From the NCBI GenBank assembly GCA_045630285.1, contig JAZQSX010000032.1:1-64000 (forward strand): a stretch of 64,000 bases of DNA, written 5' to 3'. Position 1 is the first letter of the stretch. Each line of letters opens with the position of its first letter. Origin of the DNA: RGIG3009 sp045630285. Its GTDB lineage: Bacteria > Bacillota > Clostridia > Oscillospirales > Acutalibacteraceae. The position numbers and the translations under genes are program-made. This document shows, piece by piece, positions 25,408-32,923 of the stretch. The notes beneath the pieces were generated by a model, which saw only the letters and a program-made list of their open reading frames with translations, was not told where the DNA came from and ran no database searches.

Positions 25408-26424
25408 TTAAAATACAGCCAACAACCGGCTGACAGTTTGTGCCACGTATTGCAACCGTGGGATCGCCTGCGCATAATCCATACGCACCGGTCCGATCAG
25501 ACACAGCGAGCCGCCGCTCCCCCCATGACCGTAGCGTGTGACGATGATGCTGGAGCCGTCCAGCTCACGGCGGGGGCTCTCGCTGCCCAAAACCACTCGC
25601 AGACCGCCCGGGTTTGCCGTCAACATACCTGCCAGCGATTCCCGATGCGACAAAAACGAAAGCAAGGAACGGGCACGGTCAATCGGATAGTCGGGATGCT
25701 GCAGCAAATTGAGCTGTCCCGACAAACGGATCTCCGATGCGGACGCTTCCTGCACCAAATCCAAAAAGGCGGTGAGGATCGGCATATACAGCAGGCCGTT
25801 TCCGCAAAGCTTTGCCGACAGCGCTTGTACCGAAGCAACACCGATCTCCGACAACGCTTTACCGGAAAATACCTCGTTCAACGTCACTGAAAGCTCGGCG
25901 AGTACATCTGCCTCACAGCCAAACTCCAAACGGCACACCCGACTGCGCAACGCACCCGAGTCGGTCATCAGCAGCACTGCCGCCGATTGCGTCCCCGTCA
26001 GGAGAATCTCCACACGGCGTACCGCAGTGCCTTTGCCGTCGGGCGTTGCCACAGCCGCCGCCACACCGGTAGCATCAGCCAACAGATCCGACGCTCTGCC
26101 GAGCAACCGCTCAGGGTCACCCGACGCCGAGATCAACGCCTCGTCGATCGCCCGCTTGCTCTCTTCAGCCAACGAGCAATGGGACAACAATTGGTCCAGA
26201 TACAGCCGAAATGCAAGCGCTGTGGGGATACGCCCCGCCGATGTGTGCGGCTGCATCAAATACCCCGCCGCCGCCAGATCAGCCATATCGTTGCGAATGG
26301 TTGCGGAAGACACAGCGTTTCCGAGCAATTCGGCAAGCAGCTTGGAACCGACCGGCTCACCGGTGCGGATATACGCATCTACCGCCGCCGAAACGATCTG
26401 CTGTTTACGTGAGCCCAGTTCCAA
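25408..26424 (-). CDS. hrcA: Heat-inducible transcription repressor HrcA
   Basis: Binds CIRCE and represses the class I heat-shock genes; GroEL keeps it active. The protein has an N-terminal winged helix (RKQQIVSAAVDAYIRTGEPV, VSSATIRNDMADLAAAGYL) and a GAF-like core with an inserted region. I place the start at a TTG (26424) lying 8 bases after AGGGAG; the alternative GTG at 26433 touches the ribosome binding site. The CIRCE element stands 26 bases upstream of this start, so the gene represses its own operon (hrcA-grpE-dnaK-dnaJ). Confidence 0.95.
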   Translation of the reverse strand: MELGSRKQQIVSAAVDAYIRTGEPVGSKLLAELLGNAVSSATIRNDMADLAAAGYLMQPHTSAGRIPTALAFRLYLDQLLSHCSLAEESKRAIDEALISASGDPERLLGRASDLLADATGVAAAVATPDGKGTAVRRVEILLTGTQSAAVLLMTDSGALRSRVCRLEFGCEADVLAELSVTLNEVFSGKALSEIGVASVQALSAKLCGNGLLYMPILTAFLDLVQEASASEIRLSGQLNLLQHPDYPIDRARSLLSFLSHRESLAGMLTANPGGLRVVLGSESPRRELDGSSIIVTRYGHGGSGGSLCLIGPVRMDYAQAIPRLQYVAQTVSRLLAVF

Positions 26425-26449
26425 CTCTTCCACTCCCTTTCACCGTGTG

Positions 26450-26476
26450 TTAGCACTCATTTGGATCGAGTGCTAA
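26450..26476. promoter_or_regulatory. CIRCE operator
   Basis: The perfect inverted repeat TTAGCACTC-N9-GAGTGCTAA at 26450-26476 is the canonical HrcA binding site. It lies just downstream of the hrcA promoter, within the 5' leader of the heat-shock transcript. Confidence 0.98.
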
Positions 26477-26485
26477 TCTCTTACT

Positions 26486-26514
26486 ACTTTACCATTCTGC
26501 CCCGAAGATGTCAA
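26486..26514 (-). promoter_or_regulatory. hrcA operon promoter
   Basis: On the minus strand TTGACA (26514-26509) and TAAAGT (26491-26486) are 17 bases apart. CIRCE lies 10 bases past the -10, so HrcA would block the polymerase. Confidence 0.85.
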
Positions 26515-26549
26515 TATATATTTATGAACCTTTTGTAAAAAACTATTTC

Positions 26550-26579
26550 TTGACAGCGTATACTATTACCATATATAAT
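26550..26579 (+). promoter_or_regulatory. Promoter of the 84-residue protein
   Basis: TTGACA (26550-26555) and TATAAT (26574-26579) match consensus fully with an 18-base spacer. The gene starts 26 bases past the -10 with AAAGGAGG, so this small gene is likely well expressed. Confidence 0.85.
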
Positions 26580-26604
26580 ACAGTCAACAAAGGAGGTTTT
26601 TGCT

Positions 26605-26859
26605 ATGTCCGATCTGATCATCCATAACTTTGATTTTAACAAGCTCATCGAGTTTGCTGCCACCGCCAAGGGTGAGGTTTGCCTCAAAACGCCCGACGGC
26701 GACGTGCTGAATCTCAAGAGCCGTTTGACCCAACTGCTGGCGCTGTCCAACGCCATCGACTGGGGTCACGTGGGCGAAGCGGTCGTCTACTGCAGTGAGC
26801 AGGAGGACGAGACTCGTTTGTTCCGCCTGAACCTCTACGGCAACGACGAACAAAAATAA
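26605..26859 (+). CDS. Small protein of unknown function
   Basis: An 84-residue acidic soluble protein with no family I can name. The sequence reads as an alpha/beta fold: an N-terminal helix (FNKLIEFAATA), a hairpin (GEVCLKTPDGDVLNLKSR), a helix (LTQLLALSNAI) and a C-terminal strand pair (EAVVYCSEQEDETRLFRLNL). It has no signal peptide or membrane segment. It is monocistronic, with a consensus promoter, a strong ribosome binding site and its own terminator, transcribed divergently from the heat-shock operon. Such strong signals argue that it is real. Confidence 0.8.
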   Translation: MSDLIIHNFDFNKLIEFAATAKGEVCLKTPDGDVLNLKSRLTQLLALSNAIDWGHVGEAVVYCSEQEDETRLFRLNLYGNDEQK

Positions 26860-26875
26860 GTCATATAAACGCTAA

Positions 26876-26908
26876 AACAAGCCGCCCACAATCCGTGGAC
26901 GGCTTGTT
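26876..26908. terminator. Bidirectional terminator
   Basis: A stem of 13 pairs with one mismatch (26876-26889 with about 26895-26908) is followed by TTTTTT on the plus strand and by TTTTAG on the minus strand. It separates the convergent 84-residue gene and the TIR gene. Confidence 0.88.
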
Positions 26909-26917
26909 TTTTATTGC

Positions 26918-29047
26918 TTAATAATCCTTTTTCTTGCCGCAATTGACACATTTTTGGGAAAACACGCCCTTAAACATGCCGCCGCAGTACGGGCACAACC
27001 CACCCGCGCGCCGCTCGGATTGTATCTCGCGCTCTTGTTCAGCGGTATCAATGTGATTAAACAACCGCCAGCCGGAAACGTTACATCGACCATCGTCGTT
27101 ACCTCCACACGCCACTACCGTGCCGTCGGAACAAAGACCAACGGTGTGACCATAGCCGCAATCCACCGCCACAATATCGCGCCAGTCGGAAACGTTGCAT
27201 TGGCCGTTGTTATTCTTCCCGCACGCCACCACCACCGTGCCGTCGGAACGAAGACCAATAGTGTGACTACTGCCGCAAGCCACCGCCACAATGTCGCGCC
27301 AGTCGGAAACGTTACATTGGCCAGATCCATTGCCTCCGCACGCCACCACCGTACCGTCGGAACGAAGACCGACGGTATGAGCGAGGCCGCAAGCCACCAC
27401 CACAACATCGCGCCAGCCGGAAACGTTACATTGGCTATATTCATTCCATCCGCACGCCACCACCGTGCCGTCGGAACAAAGACCGATTGTATGATAAGAA
27501 CCGGCAGACACCGCCACAATATCGCGCCAGCCGGAAACGTTACATTGGCTTTTTTCATTGTGTCCGCACGCCACTACCGTGCCGTCAACTTGAAGAGCAA
27601 CCGTATGCCAAAAACCGACGCTAATCCACTTGTTGGCTGCTTTTGCACGCCGGATCAGGGGCGCGAGCTCGGCAACTTTACGTTCTCTTTCAACGCGCTC
27701 ACGCTCCTTTTCGGCACGCTTGCGCTCCTCTTCGGCACGCTCTTCAGCACGCTTGCGTTCCTCATCGGCACGTTTACGTTCCTCGTCGGCACGCTCACGT
27801 TCTCGTTGCCGTTCAACGATGGTCTCGTTGTAGCCTTTCAGCATCGACGCCAGCGCTTCATCGGCAAAACGCATGGCCTTTTGATAGTTGTTGCTGTCAT
27901 CAAACGGCACGTCACAATCTTTCAAATCTTCCTGCTTGGATACCTGCAGCTCCACCATCAGCTTGCCGAGGTAGGCTTTGGCGCACTCGGGGTCGATATC
28001 CAACACCTTTTCACAGTATTCGTCGGCGCTTTCCCAGTTTTCATCCTCCAAAAACATAAATACGCGTTTCAGAAGGCTGTCTACCGTGGCGTTACTCGCC
28101 GGCGCCGCCGCGGGTGCCGCCGCCTGTTGCACCACCGTCTGCGTTTGCACGGTACGCGGCAGGATCTTCTCGATACCGCGAAGCAGATCCTGCAATGCTC
28201 CCACCTTGCCCATATCCTGCGCTTGCAGCTTGGCAAATTCCTTGGGAATATCGTAGGCATCCACGCCTTTGTAGCACGGGATCAGCGTCTTGCTCTCCCC
28301 CTTGGCAATGAGCTGCAGAAAACGCGACCACTCGTTTTTCACCCACACGGCGTTAAAATATTCGTAATCCGTGCCGAACACCAGCATGATCTTCGCGGAG
28401 TTCAGCGCAGCGAAAATGTACGGCTCGTACGCCTGACCCAGCTTGTCCTCCAGCGAGATACGCGCGAAAAACACGCGATATCCCCGCTCGGTCAGCGCGG
28501 TATACACATCCTGTGCGATCTCGCTGTCGATGGTGCGGCTGCCGTTCGCATCGGTTTCTTTGTAACAAATGAAAATATCGTACGGTTCTTCCGCCGATGA
28601 CACCGCCACAATACCGCGGCGCAGTTCTTCAATGCGCTTGGCTTCCTCACGGTATACCATCCGCGCCGTGGCATCGGCGTTTTCCATCACCTGTTCAAAA
28701 TCCGCATCGTCCATCACGCTGTCAAACGACGAGCGATGGCAGGTGGGGATCTTTTTCGCCGTGGCAGGGTCGTCCACGTATTCAATGCCGTATTTGCACA
28801 AAACAAGGCCCCAATACGCCTCGGCTTCGTCGGGAAAATCCGCCACGATAGCCTCGTACACGCCCGCGGCTTTATCGAACTCACATGCCAGCCGCAGCCG
28901 ATTGGCACGACCGAACAGCGTGAGCTTCTTTTCGTCATCCACAGTGGGCACGGTTTGCCGTGTGCCGCAATATTCACATTCCACGACAGTGACGCCTTCC
29001 TCCAGGCGTAAGTCACCACCGCACATTTTACACTTCAATACAACCAC
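26918..29047 (-). CDS. TIR-domain protein with zinc ribbons and RCC1-like repeats
   Basis: A 709-residue soluble multidomain protein. In order: N-terminal zinc ribbon (CKMC at 6-9, CEYC at 24-27); helical TPR-like region (about 45-145); TIR domain (about 155-250) with YDIFICYKE, GYRVFFARISLEDKLG and WVKNEW, whose Glu239 aligns with the catalytic Glu of SARM1-type TIR NADases (WVHKE); Ala/Pro linker; second TPR-like region (about 320-405); highly charged Arg/Glu coiled coil (408-460); five 38-39-residue RCC1-like repeats (473-660); and a C-terminal zinc ribbon (CPYC at 685-688, CVNC at 700-703). GTG start after GAGGTG. It lies 22 bases behind folT with no terminator between. NAD cleavage and a sensing role for the repeats are inference; a defence or signalling role is possible. 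Confidence 0.9.
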   Translation of the reverse strand: MVVLKCKMCGGDLRLEEGVTVVECEYCGTRQTVPTVDDEKKLTLFGRANRLRLACEFDKAAGVYEAIVADFPDEAEAYWGLVLCKYGIEYVDDPATAKKIPTCHRSSFDSVMDDADFEQVMENADATARMVYREEAKRIEELRRGIVAVSSAEEPYDIFICYKETDANGSRTIDSEIAQDVYTALTERGYRVFFARISLEDKLGQAYEPYIFAALNSAKIMLVFGTDYEYFNAVWVKNEWSRFLQLIAKGESKTLIPCYKGVDAYDIPKEFAKLQAQDMGKVGALQDLLRGIEKILPRTVQTQTVVQQAAAPAAAPASNATVDSLLKRVFMFLEDENWESADEYCEKVLDIDPECAKAYLGKLMVELQVSKQEDLKDCDVPFDDSNNYQKAMRFADEALASMLKGYNETIVERQRERERADEERKRADEERKRAEERAEEERKRAEKERERVERERKVAELAPLIRRAKAANKWISVGFWHTVALQVDGTVVACGHNEKSQCNVSGWRDIVAVSAGSYHTIGLCSDGTVVACGWNEYSQCNVSGWRDVVVVACGLAHTVGLRSDGTVVACGGNGSGQCNVSDWRDIVAVACGSSHTIGLRSDGTVVVACGKNNNGQCNVSDWRDIVAVDCGYGHTVGLCSDGTVVACGGNDDGRCNVSGWRLFNHIDTAEQEREIQSERRAGGLCPYCGGMFKGVFSQKCVNCGKKKDY
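27068..27631 (-). repeat. Five in-frame ~114-bp repeats in the TIR gene
   Basis: The segment encodes five consecutive copies of a 38-residue unit (one of 39), each with the pattern WRDIVAV-x-G-H-T-GL-SDGTVVACG-N-QCNVS. The DNA copies are very similar to each other, so unit number could change by recombination. The 39-residue unit carries one extra Val codon (GTVVVACG). Confidence 0.9.
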
Positions 29048-29069
29048 ATGCGCACCTCTTTTTTTATCC

Positions 29070-29588
29070 TTATTTCAGCATCGGTTTGATACTACGATCC
29101 AAAAAACGGAACAGCAATGGCAGACCAACAAGCTGAATCGGTGTGGTAATCGCCGCCTGAATAGCTCGGCCCGGCAAAAACACCCAAAACGACTTGTCCA
29201 TTAAAATGCTGAGCCACAGAGTGTTCAGGCATAGGGTACAAACCACTTGCGTGCTGACCACGGCGATAAGAATCCGCCACCACTTAACCGAACGGTGAAG
29301 TAAAAGCCCGTAAGTAAGTCCGATCAACACGGCCGTTACGGTAAATCCGGGAAAATACGGCCCATTCGGAAACAAAATCGCACCGATGACGTCACTGAGG
29401 CCGTGTACCACCATTGCCGCCACAGGCCCGTACAGCCGTGCAACAATCGCCACAACAAACAACGCCAATCCAAAACGGGAAACCTCGGTGTTCAGCGAAG
29501 CCAATCGTGCCAGCACGACGTCTACGGCAATCATCATACCACAGACAGCGGTCATTGCCACACGTCGGGATGTTGCTTTGCTTGACAT
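29070..29588 (-). CDS. folT: Folate ECF transporter S component
   Basis: The substrate-binding membrane subunit of an energy-coupling-factor importer for folates. The 172-residue protein has about six hydrophobic segments and the family landmarks VVLARLASLNTEVSRFGLAL, HGLSDVIGAILFPNGPYFPGF and LSILMDKSFW. The energising EcfA, EcfA' and EcfT subunits are not in the window and are presumably shared. The specificity is supported by the tetrahydrofolate riboswitch immediately upstream (29651-29750). The ribosome binding site AAGGAGG is buried in a hairpin. Confidence 0.95.
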   Translation of the reverse strand: MSSKATSRRVAMTAVCGMMIAVDVVLARLASLNTEVSRFGLALFVVAIVARLYGPVAAMVVHGLSDVIGAILFPNGPYFPGFTVTAVLIGLTYGLLLHRSVKWWRILIAVVSTQVVCTLCLNTLWLSILMDKSFWVFLPGRAIQAAITTPIQLVGLPLLFRFLDRSIKPMLK

Positions 29589-29593
29589 ACTAC

Positions 29594-29633
29594 AAAACCT
29601 CCTTATTCTCCGGATGTTGAATAAGGAGGTTTT
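29594..29633 (-). promoter_or_regulatory. Shine-Dalgarno-sequestering hairpin of folT
   Basis: A 15-bp perfect stem (29619-29633 with 29594-29608, loop of 10) contains the folT AAGGAGG in its 3' arm, 5 bases before the ATG. No U tract follows the stem, so control is more likely translational. The segment AATAAGG at 29646-29640, at the 3' edge of the riboswitch, can pair with CCTTATT of the 5' arm and could form the alternative structure. Confidence 0.85.
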
Positions 29634-29650
29634 ACATATCCTTATTATTC

Positions 29651-29750
29651 AACAGCGGGATGCGATCTGCGAACCGCAAGAGCTTTCTTTTCGTCCGACC
29701 GGCAACTCCCCGTCCGCTCGGCACTTAACGCTCGCAGACCTACTCTGTGT
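29651..29750 (-). ncRNA. Tetrahydrofolate riboswitch
   Basis: The minus strand carries the landmarks of the THF riboswitch (RF01831) in order: AGAGTAG (29746-29740), GCGTTAAGTG (about 29732-29723), GGGGAGTTGCC, ACGAA, TTGCGGT and GCATCCCGCT (29663-29654). TCTGCGA and TCGCAGA form P2, and ACAG with CTGT the end of P1. It stands 62 bases upstream of folT, behind the asnB stop. THF binding should favour the sequestering hairpin and switch folT off. Confidence 0.93.
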
Positions 29751-29764
29751 GATACCGTATGTGA

Positions 29765-31618
29765 TCAGTTCAGCACGAAGAACTGTTCATACCAAAGAAT
29801 AAACGTATAGATCGTCCAGATTTTCTTCATATTCAGTGCTCGTCCTTGCTTGTGGTCCTCCAGCAACGCAAGAATGGCCTCCTGATTGAAGAATTTAGCA
29901 GCAATCTCGCCGGCAAAGGCAGTGCGCACCATATCGTAGTACCGATCCTGCCGCAGCCAATCGTTAAGCGGCACCGGGAATCCGCATTTCGGGCGGTTTG
30001 CCGTACATTCCGGCAGCTGCCGAAGCGCCGCCGTGCGCAGTGCCACCTTGGTGGTGTTGCCTTTGATGCGATGCTCGGTCGGCAGTGTTACCGCCAGTTC
30101 CAACATCTTGCGATCCAAAAACGGCACCCGCAATTCCAGCGAGTTCGCCATACTCATACGGTCCGCTTTTTGCAGGATGTCATACAGCATCCACGTCTGC
30201 ATATCCACATACTGCAGCTGGGTCGGCTCATCAAGCGCCGCCACCTTTTCAAAATGCGGGCGAGACAGCTCCACGGGATCACAGGGTGTACCCGGATTTT
30301 TCAAATATTTCATCCGCTCGTCACGGGTGAACACATAATTGGCACGCATAAACCGCTCGTACGGCTTCATTGCGCCGCGAATAGCAAATCGCTTACCCTT
30401 CACACGTTCCGGCAAGCACTTTGCCACCGCCGCAACGCAGCGGCGCATCCAGCGGGGAATGCGGCTGTACTTGGCGAAATGACCGCCCTCCAAATACATC
30501 GGGTAGCCGCCGAACAATTCGTCTGCGCCCTCGCCGGATAACACGACCTTGACGTATTTTGCGGCGTTTTGCGCCAGGAAGAACAGCGGCACCTCCGACG
30601 GGTTGGGAAGCGGCTCATCCATGAAATACTGGATCTTACCTGCCCAACCGAAGTATTCCTCCGCCGAGACCTTGTTGGCAATATTCTCGACGCCGATCAC
30701 CTTAGAGAACTCCTGCGCATATTTCAGCTCGCTGTACTTCTCCTCGGCGTAGCCCACCGAAAACGTGCGTACGTGATCGTTGCCCTTAACAACCTCGTTA
30801 ACCACGTAACTGGAATCCACACCACCGGACAGGAAACAACCGACCTCAACGTCGCTGATCTGGTGCACCTCGACCGATTCCTTGAACTCCTGCGTAATGC
30901 GCTCTTCCCATTCCTCTGCCGATTTGCTCGCATCGGCTTTGAAATGATCTGCCACGTCGTAGTACTTGTGAATCGACATCTCGCCATTCTGATATTCAAA
31001 ATACTCGCCGTTCAGCAGCTTGTATACGCCCTTGAAGAAGGTCTCCCGCTGCGGAATATACTCATAACACAGCCAATCCGGCAGTTTGGACTCATCCAGC
31101 TCCTTCACGAAGGACGGATGCGATAAAAACGATTTGATTTCTGAGCCAAAGAAGAAATCCCCGCCGTTTCGGTAGTAATAAAACGGTTTAATTCCGAAAA
31201 TATCCCGTGCGCCGAACAGTTTTTTCTCCTGCTTGTCCCAGATCACAAACGCATACATACCACGCAAACGATCCAGCAGCGCAGCACCCCATTCCTCGTA
31301 ACCGTGCAGCAGCACCTCCGAGTCGGTCTGCGTGCGGAAACGGTGCCCTGCGGCGACCAGCTCCTCACGGAGCAAACGGTAGTTGTAGATCTCACCGTTG
31401 AACACCAATACCTTGCTGCCATCCTCGTTTTCGATAGGCTGACTGCCGCCCTCCAGATCGATGATCGACAATCGACGGAAACCGAGCGCAATATCGTCAT
31501 CGACATAGTAATCCGCCTGATCGGGACCACGATGGATAATGCGATCCGCCATAGCACGAATTACCGCTTCGCGATCGCCGCCAAATCCGTTGATAAAATA
31601 TCCGGCAAAGCCACACAT
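29765..31618 (-). CDS. asnB: Asparagine synthase (glutamine-hydrolysing), AsnB/AsnH type
   Basis: A 617-residue amidotransferase that moves the amide of glutamine to a carboxylate. The N-terminal glutaminase has the nucleophile Cys2 (MCGFAGYF) and the loop GYEEWG; the C-terminal synthetase has the PP-loop SGGVDSSYV and GEGADELFGGYPM. It follows the ATP-grasp gene by 30 bases in the same direction. In Gram-positives such a pair can make amidated D-aspartate or amidated diaminopimelate in peptidoglycan, so the substrate may not be free aspartate; ordinary asparagine synthesis remains possible. Confidence 0.93.
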   Translation of the reverse strand: MCGFAGYFINGFGGDREAVIRAMADRIIHRGPDQADYYVDDDIALGFRRLSIIDLEGGSQPIENEDGSKVLVFNGEIYNYRLLREELVAAGHRFRTQTDSEVLLHGYEEWGAALLDRLRGMYAFVIWDKQEKKLFGARDIFGIKPFYYYRNGGDFFFGSEIKSFLSHPSFVKELDESKLPDWLCYEYIPQRETFFKGVYKLLNGEYFEYQNGEMSIHKYYDVADHFKADASKSAEEWEERITQEFKESVEVHQISDVEVGCFLSGGVDSSYVVNEVVKGNDHVRTFSVGYAEEKYSELKYAQEFSKVIGVENIANKVSAEEYFGWAGKIQYFMDEPLPNPSEVPLFFLAQNAAKYVKVVLSGEGADELFGGYPMYLEGGHFAKYSRIPRWMRRCVAAVAKCLPERVKGKRFAIRGAMKPYERFMRANYVFTRDERMKYLKNPGTPCDPVELSRPHFEKVAALDEPTQLQYVDMQTWMLYDILQKADRMSMANSLELRVPFLDRKMLELAVTLPTEHRIKGNTTKVALRTAALRQLPECTANRPKCGFPVPLNDWLRQDRYYDMVRTAFAGEIAAKFFNQEAILALLEDHKQGRALNMKKIWTIYTFILWYEQFFVLN

Positions 31619-31648
31619 ACGCTCTTCTTCCCTCCCGTCAAATCCTAG

Positions 31649-32878
31649 TTAGTCCTTCAGACTCTTATTGCCGAAGTACCGTGCGTACTTCTTGAAATAA
31701 CTCGCCTGATTCTTGTTAAAATACATCCAACGACGGAAGCTCCAATCCTTTTTATACATCAGCGACTTGCACATCTTACGCCGACGGATCAGCTCCCGCG
31801 CTTTACGGCGCAGCTCCGGATCGGAAACGTATTCAAAAATGATGTGCTTCGGGATCAGCGTCCACAGCGCTTCGCCGTTGGCAATGGTGCATTCCGCAGG
31901 CTGATCCAGCAGAATGTCCTCCACCATATACTTCGCCAGATTATAGCCCTCAGCCGTCACGAAATAACTGCTGCGGCCCTGGCGGGGATTCATTTCAAAC
32001 AGCTTATACTGTCCGTCACGACTATCCAGCTTGAAATCGAAATTGGCAAAGCCGACGTATCCGATATCCTCCAAAAACGCCTTCATCTGCCGTGCCAACT
32101 GACGGTCCTCCGCCGGGATGATCGCCGCATAGCTGCCGATACCCTCGGGGGAATGCTCCTCCAACAACGCCTGACCCAAAGCGATCAAACGCACCTTGCC
32201 GTCCTTGCCGCAATAGCAGTTCATCACACGCATATGGCTATCGTCACCCGGGATGTATTCCTGGATGATTAGATGATCCTGATACGACGAGCCATAGATC
32301 GCCGCTACGATCGCATCAAATTCCTCTTTCGTCTCCGCCACAAACACCTTTTTCTTGTGCGGGAAATGGCAATTCCAGTATGCCACACTGTTGGAAGGCT
32401 TGATAACAACCGGGAAAGAAAACGGCACTTCAAAGCCCTCGTAATTGTTCACCGTCACGGTGGTCGTTTTGGGGTAGGCAAAGCCATACTGATCGCACAG
32501 CGAGTAGAAGGACTCCTTCATGCTCAAACGCATCAACAGCGGCTCGTCGATACACGCAAACCGATAGTACGGCCGCAGCGCATCCTGGTTTCTCACCAGC
32601 AGCTTGGTATAGTTATCGCCGCAGGGTACGAGCAACAGCGGCATATCCTTCGGATACCGACCCGCAAAGTCGATCAACGTCTTACAAAATACGTCGTCCT
32701 CTTCCAGACGAGGCTCCACCACTTCCACCGTCACGATGCGGCTGTTGGAGGTGGCGCCGAGGCGTCCTTTGCCGATAGCAACGGAATGAAGCCCGTACGC
32801 TTCGTGGAACGAACGGGCCATACCATACACGTTGATGTCACTGCCGAGCAGGACGGGAACGAATTTCAGTTGTGTCAT
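31649..32878 (-). CDS. ATP-grasp ligase, D-aspartate ligase-like
   Basis: A 409-residue ATP-grasp enzyme (COG3919 type) that would join a carboxylate to an amine through an acyl phosphate. The N-terminus FVPVLLGSDINVYGMARSFH resembles, as far as I recall, D-aspartate ligases of lactic acid bacteria (Aslfm) that charge the peptidoglycan side chain. ATP-grasp elements follow: VVIKPSNSVAYW, IIQEYIPGDDSHMRV and LFEMNPRQGRSSYF with metal ligands E and N. A basic C-terminal region (ELRRKARELIRRRKMCKS) may touch the membrane. The start at 32878 has AAGGAAG upstream. The following asnB supports a wall role, but this is not proven. Confidence 0.82.
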   Translation of the reverse strand: MTQLKFVPVLLGSDINVYGMARSFHEAYGLHSVAIGKGRLGATSNSRIVTVEVVEPRLEEDDVFCKTLIDFAGRYPKDMPLLLVPCGDNYTKLLVRNQDALRPYYRFACIDEPLLMRLSMKESFYSLCDQYGFAYPKTTTVTVNNYEGFEVPFSFPVVIKPSNSVAYWNCHFPHKKKVFVAETKEEFDAIVAAIYGSSYQDHLIIQEYIPGDDSHMRVMNCYCGKDGKVRLIALGQALLEEHSPEGIGSYAAIIPAEDRQLARQMKAFLEDIGYVGFANFDFKLDSRDGQYKLFEMNPRQGRSSYFVTAEGYNLAKYMVEDILLDQPAECTIANGEALWTLIPKHIIFEYVSDPELRRKARELIRRRKMCKSLMYKKDWSFRRWMYFNKNQASYFKKYARYFGNKSLKD

Positions 32879-32923
32879 GACGATACACTTCCTTAACACA
32901 AGCAAGCACGGCCTGCTTGTCGA

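Noticed and set aside
26918..29047. Eukaryotic contamination as the source of the RCC1-like gene
   Set aside because: It has bacterial start signals, the same codon bias as its neighbours, no introns, and sits between convergent bacterial genes with a shared terminator.
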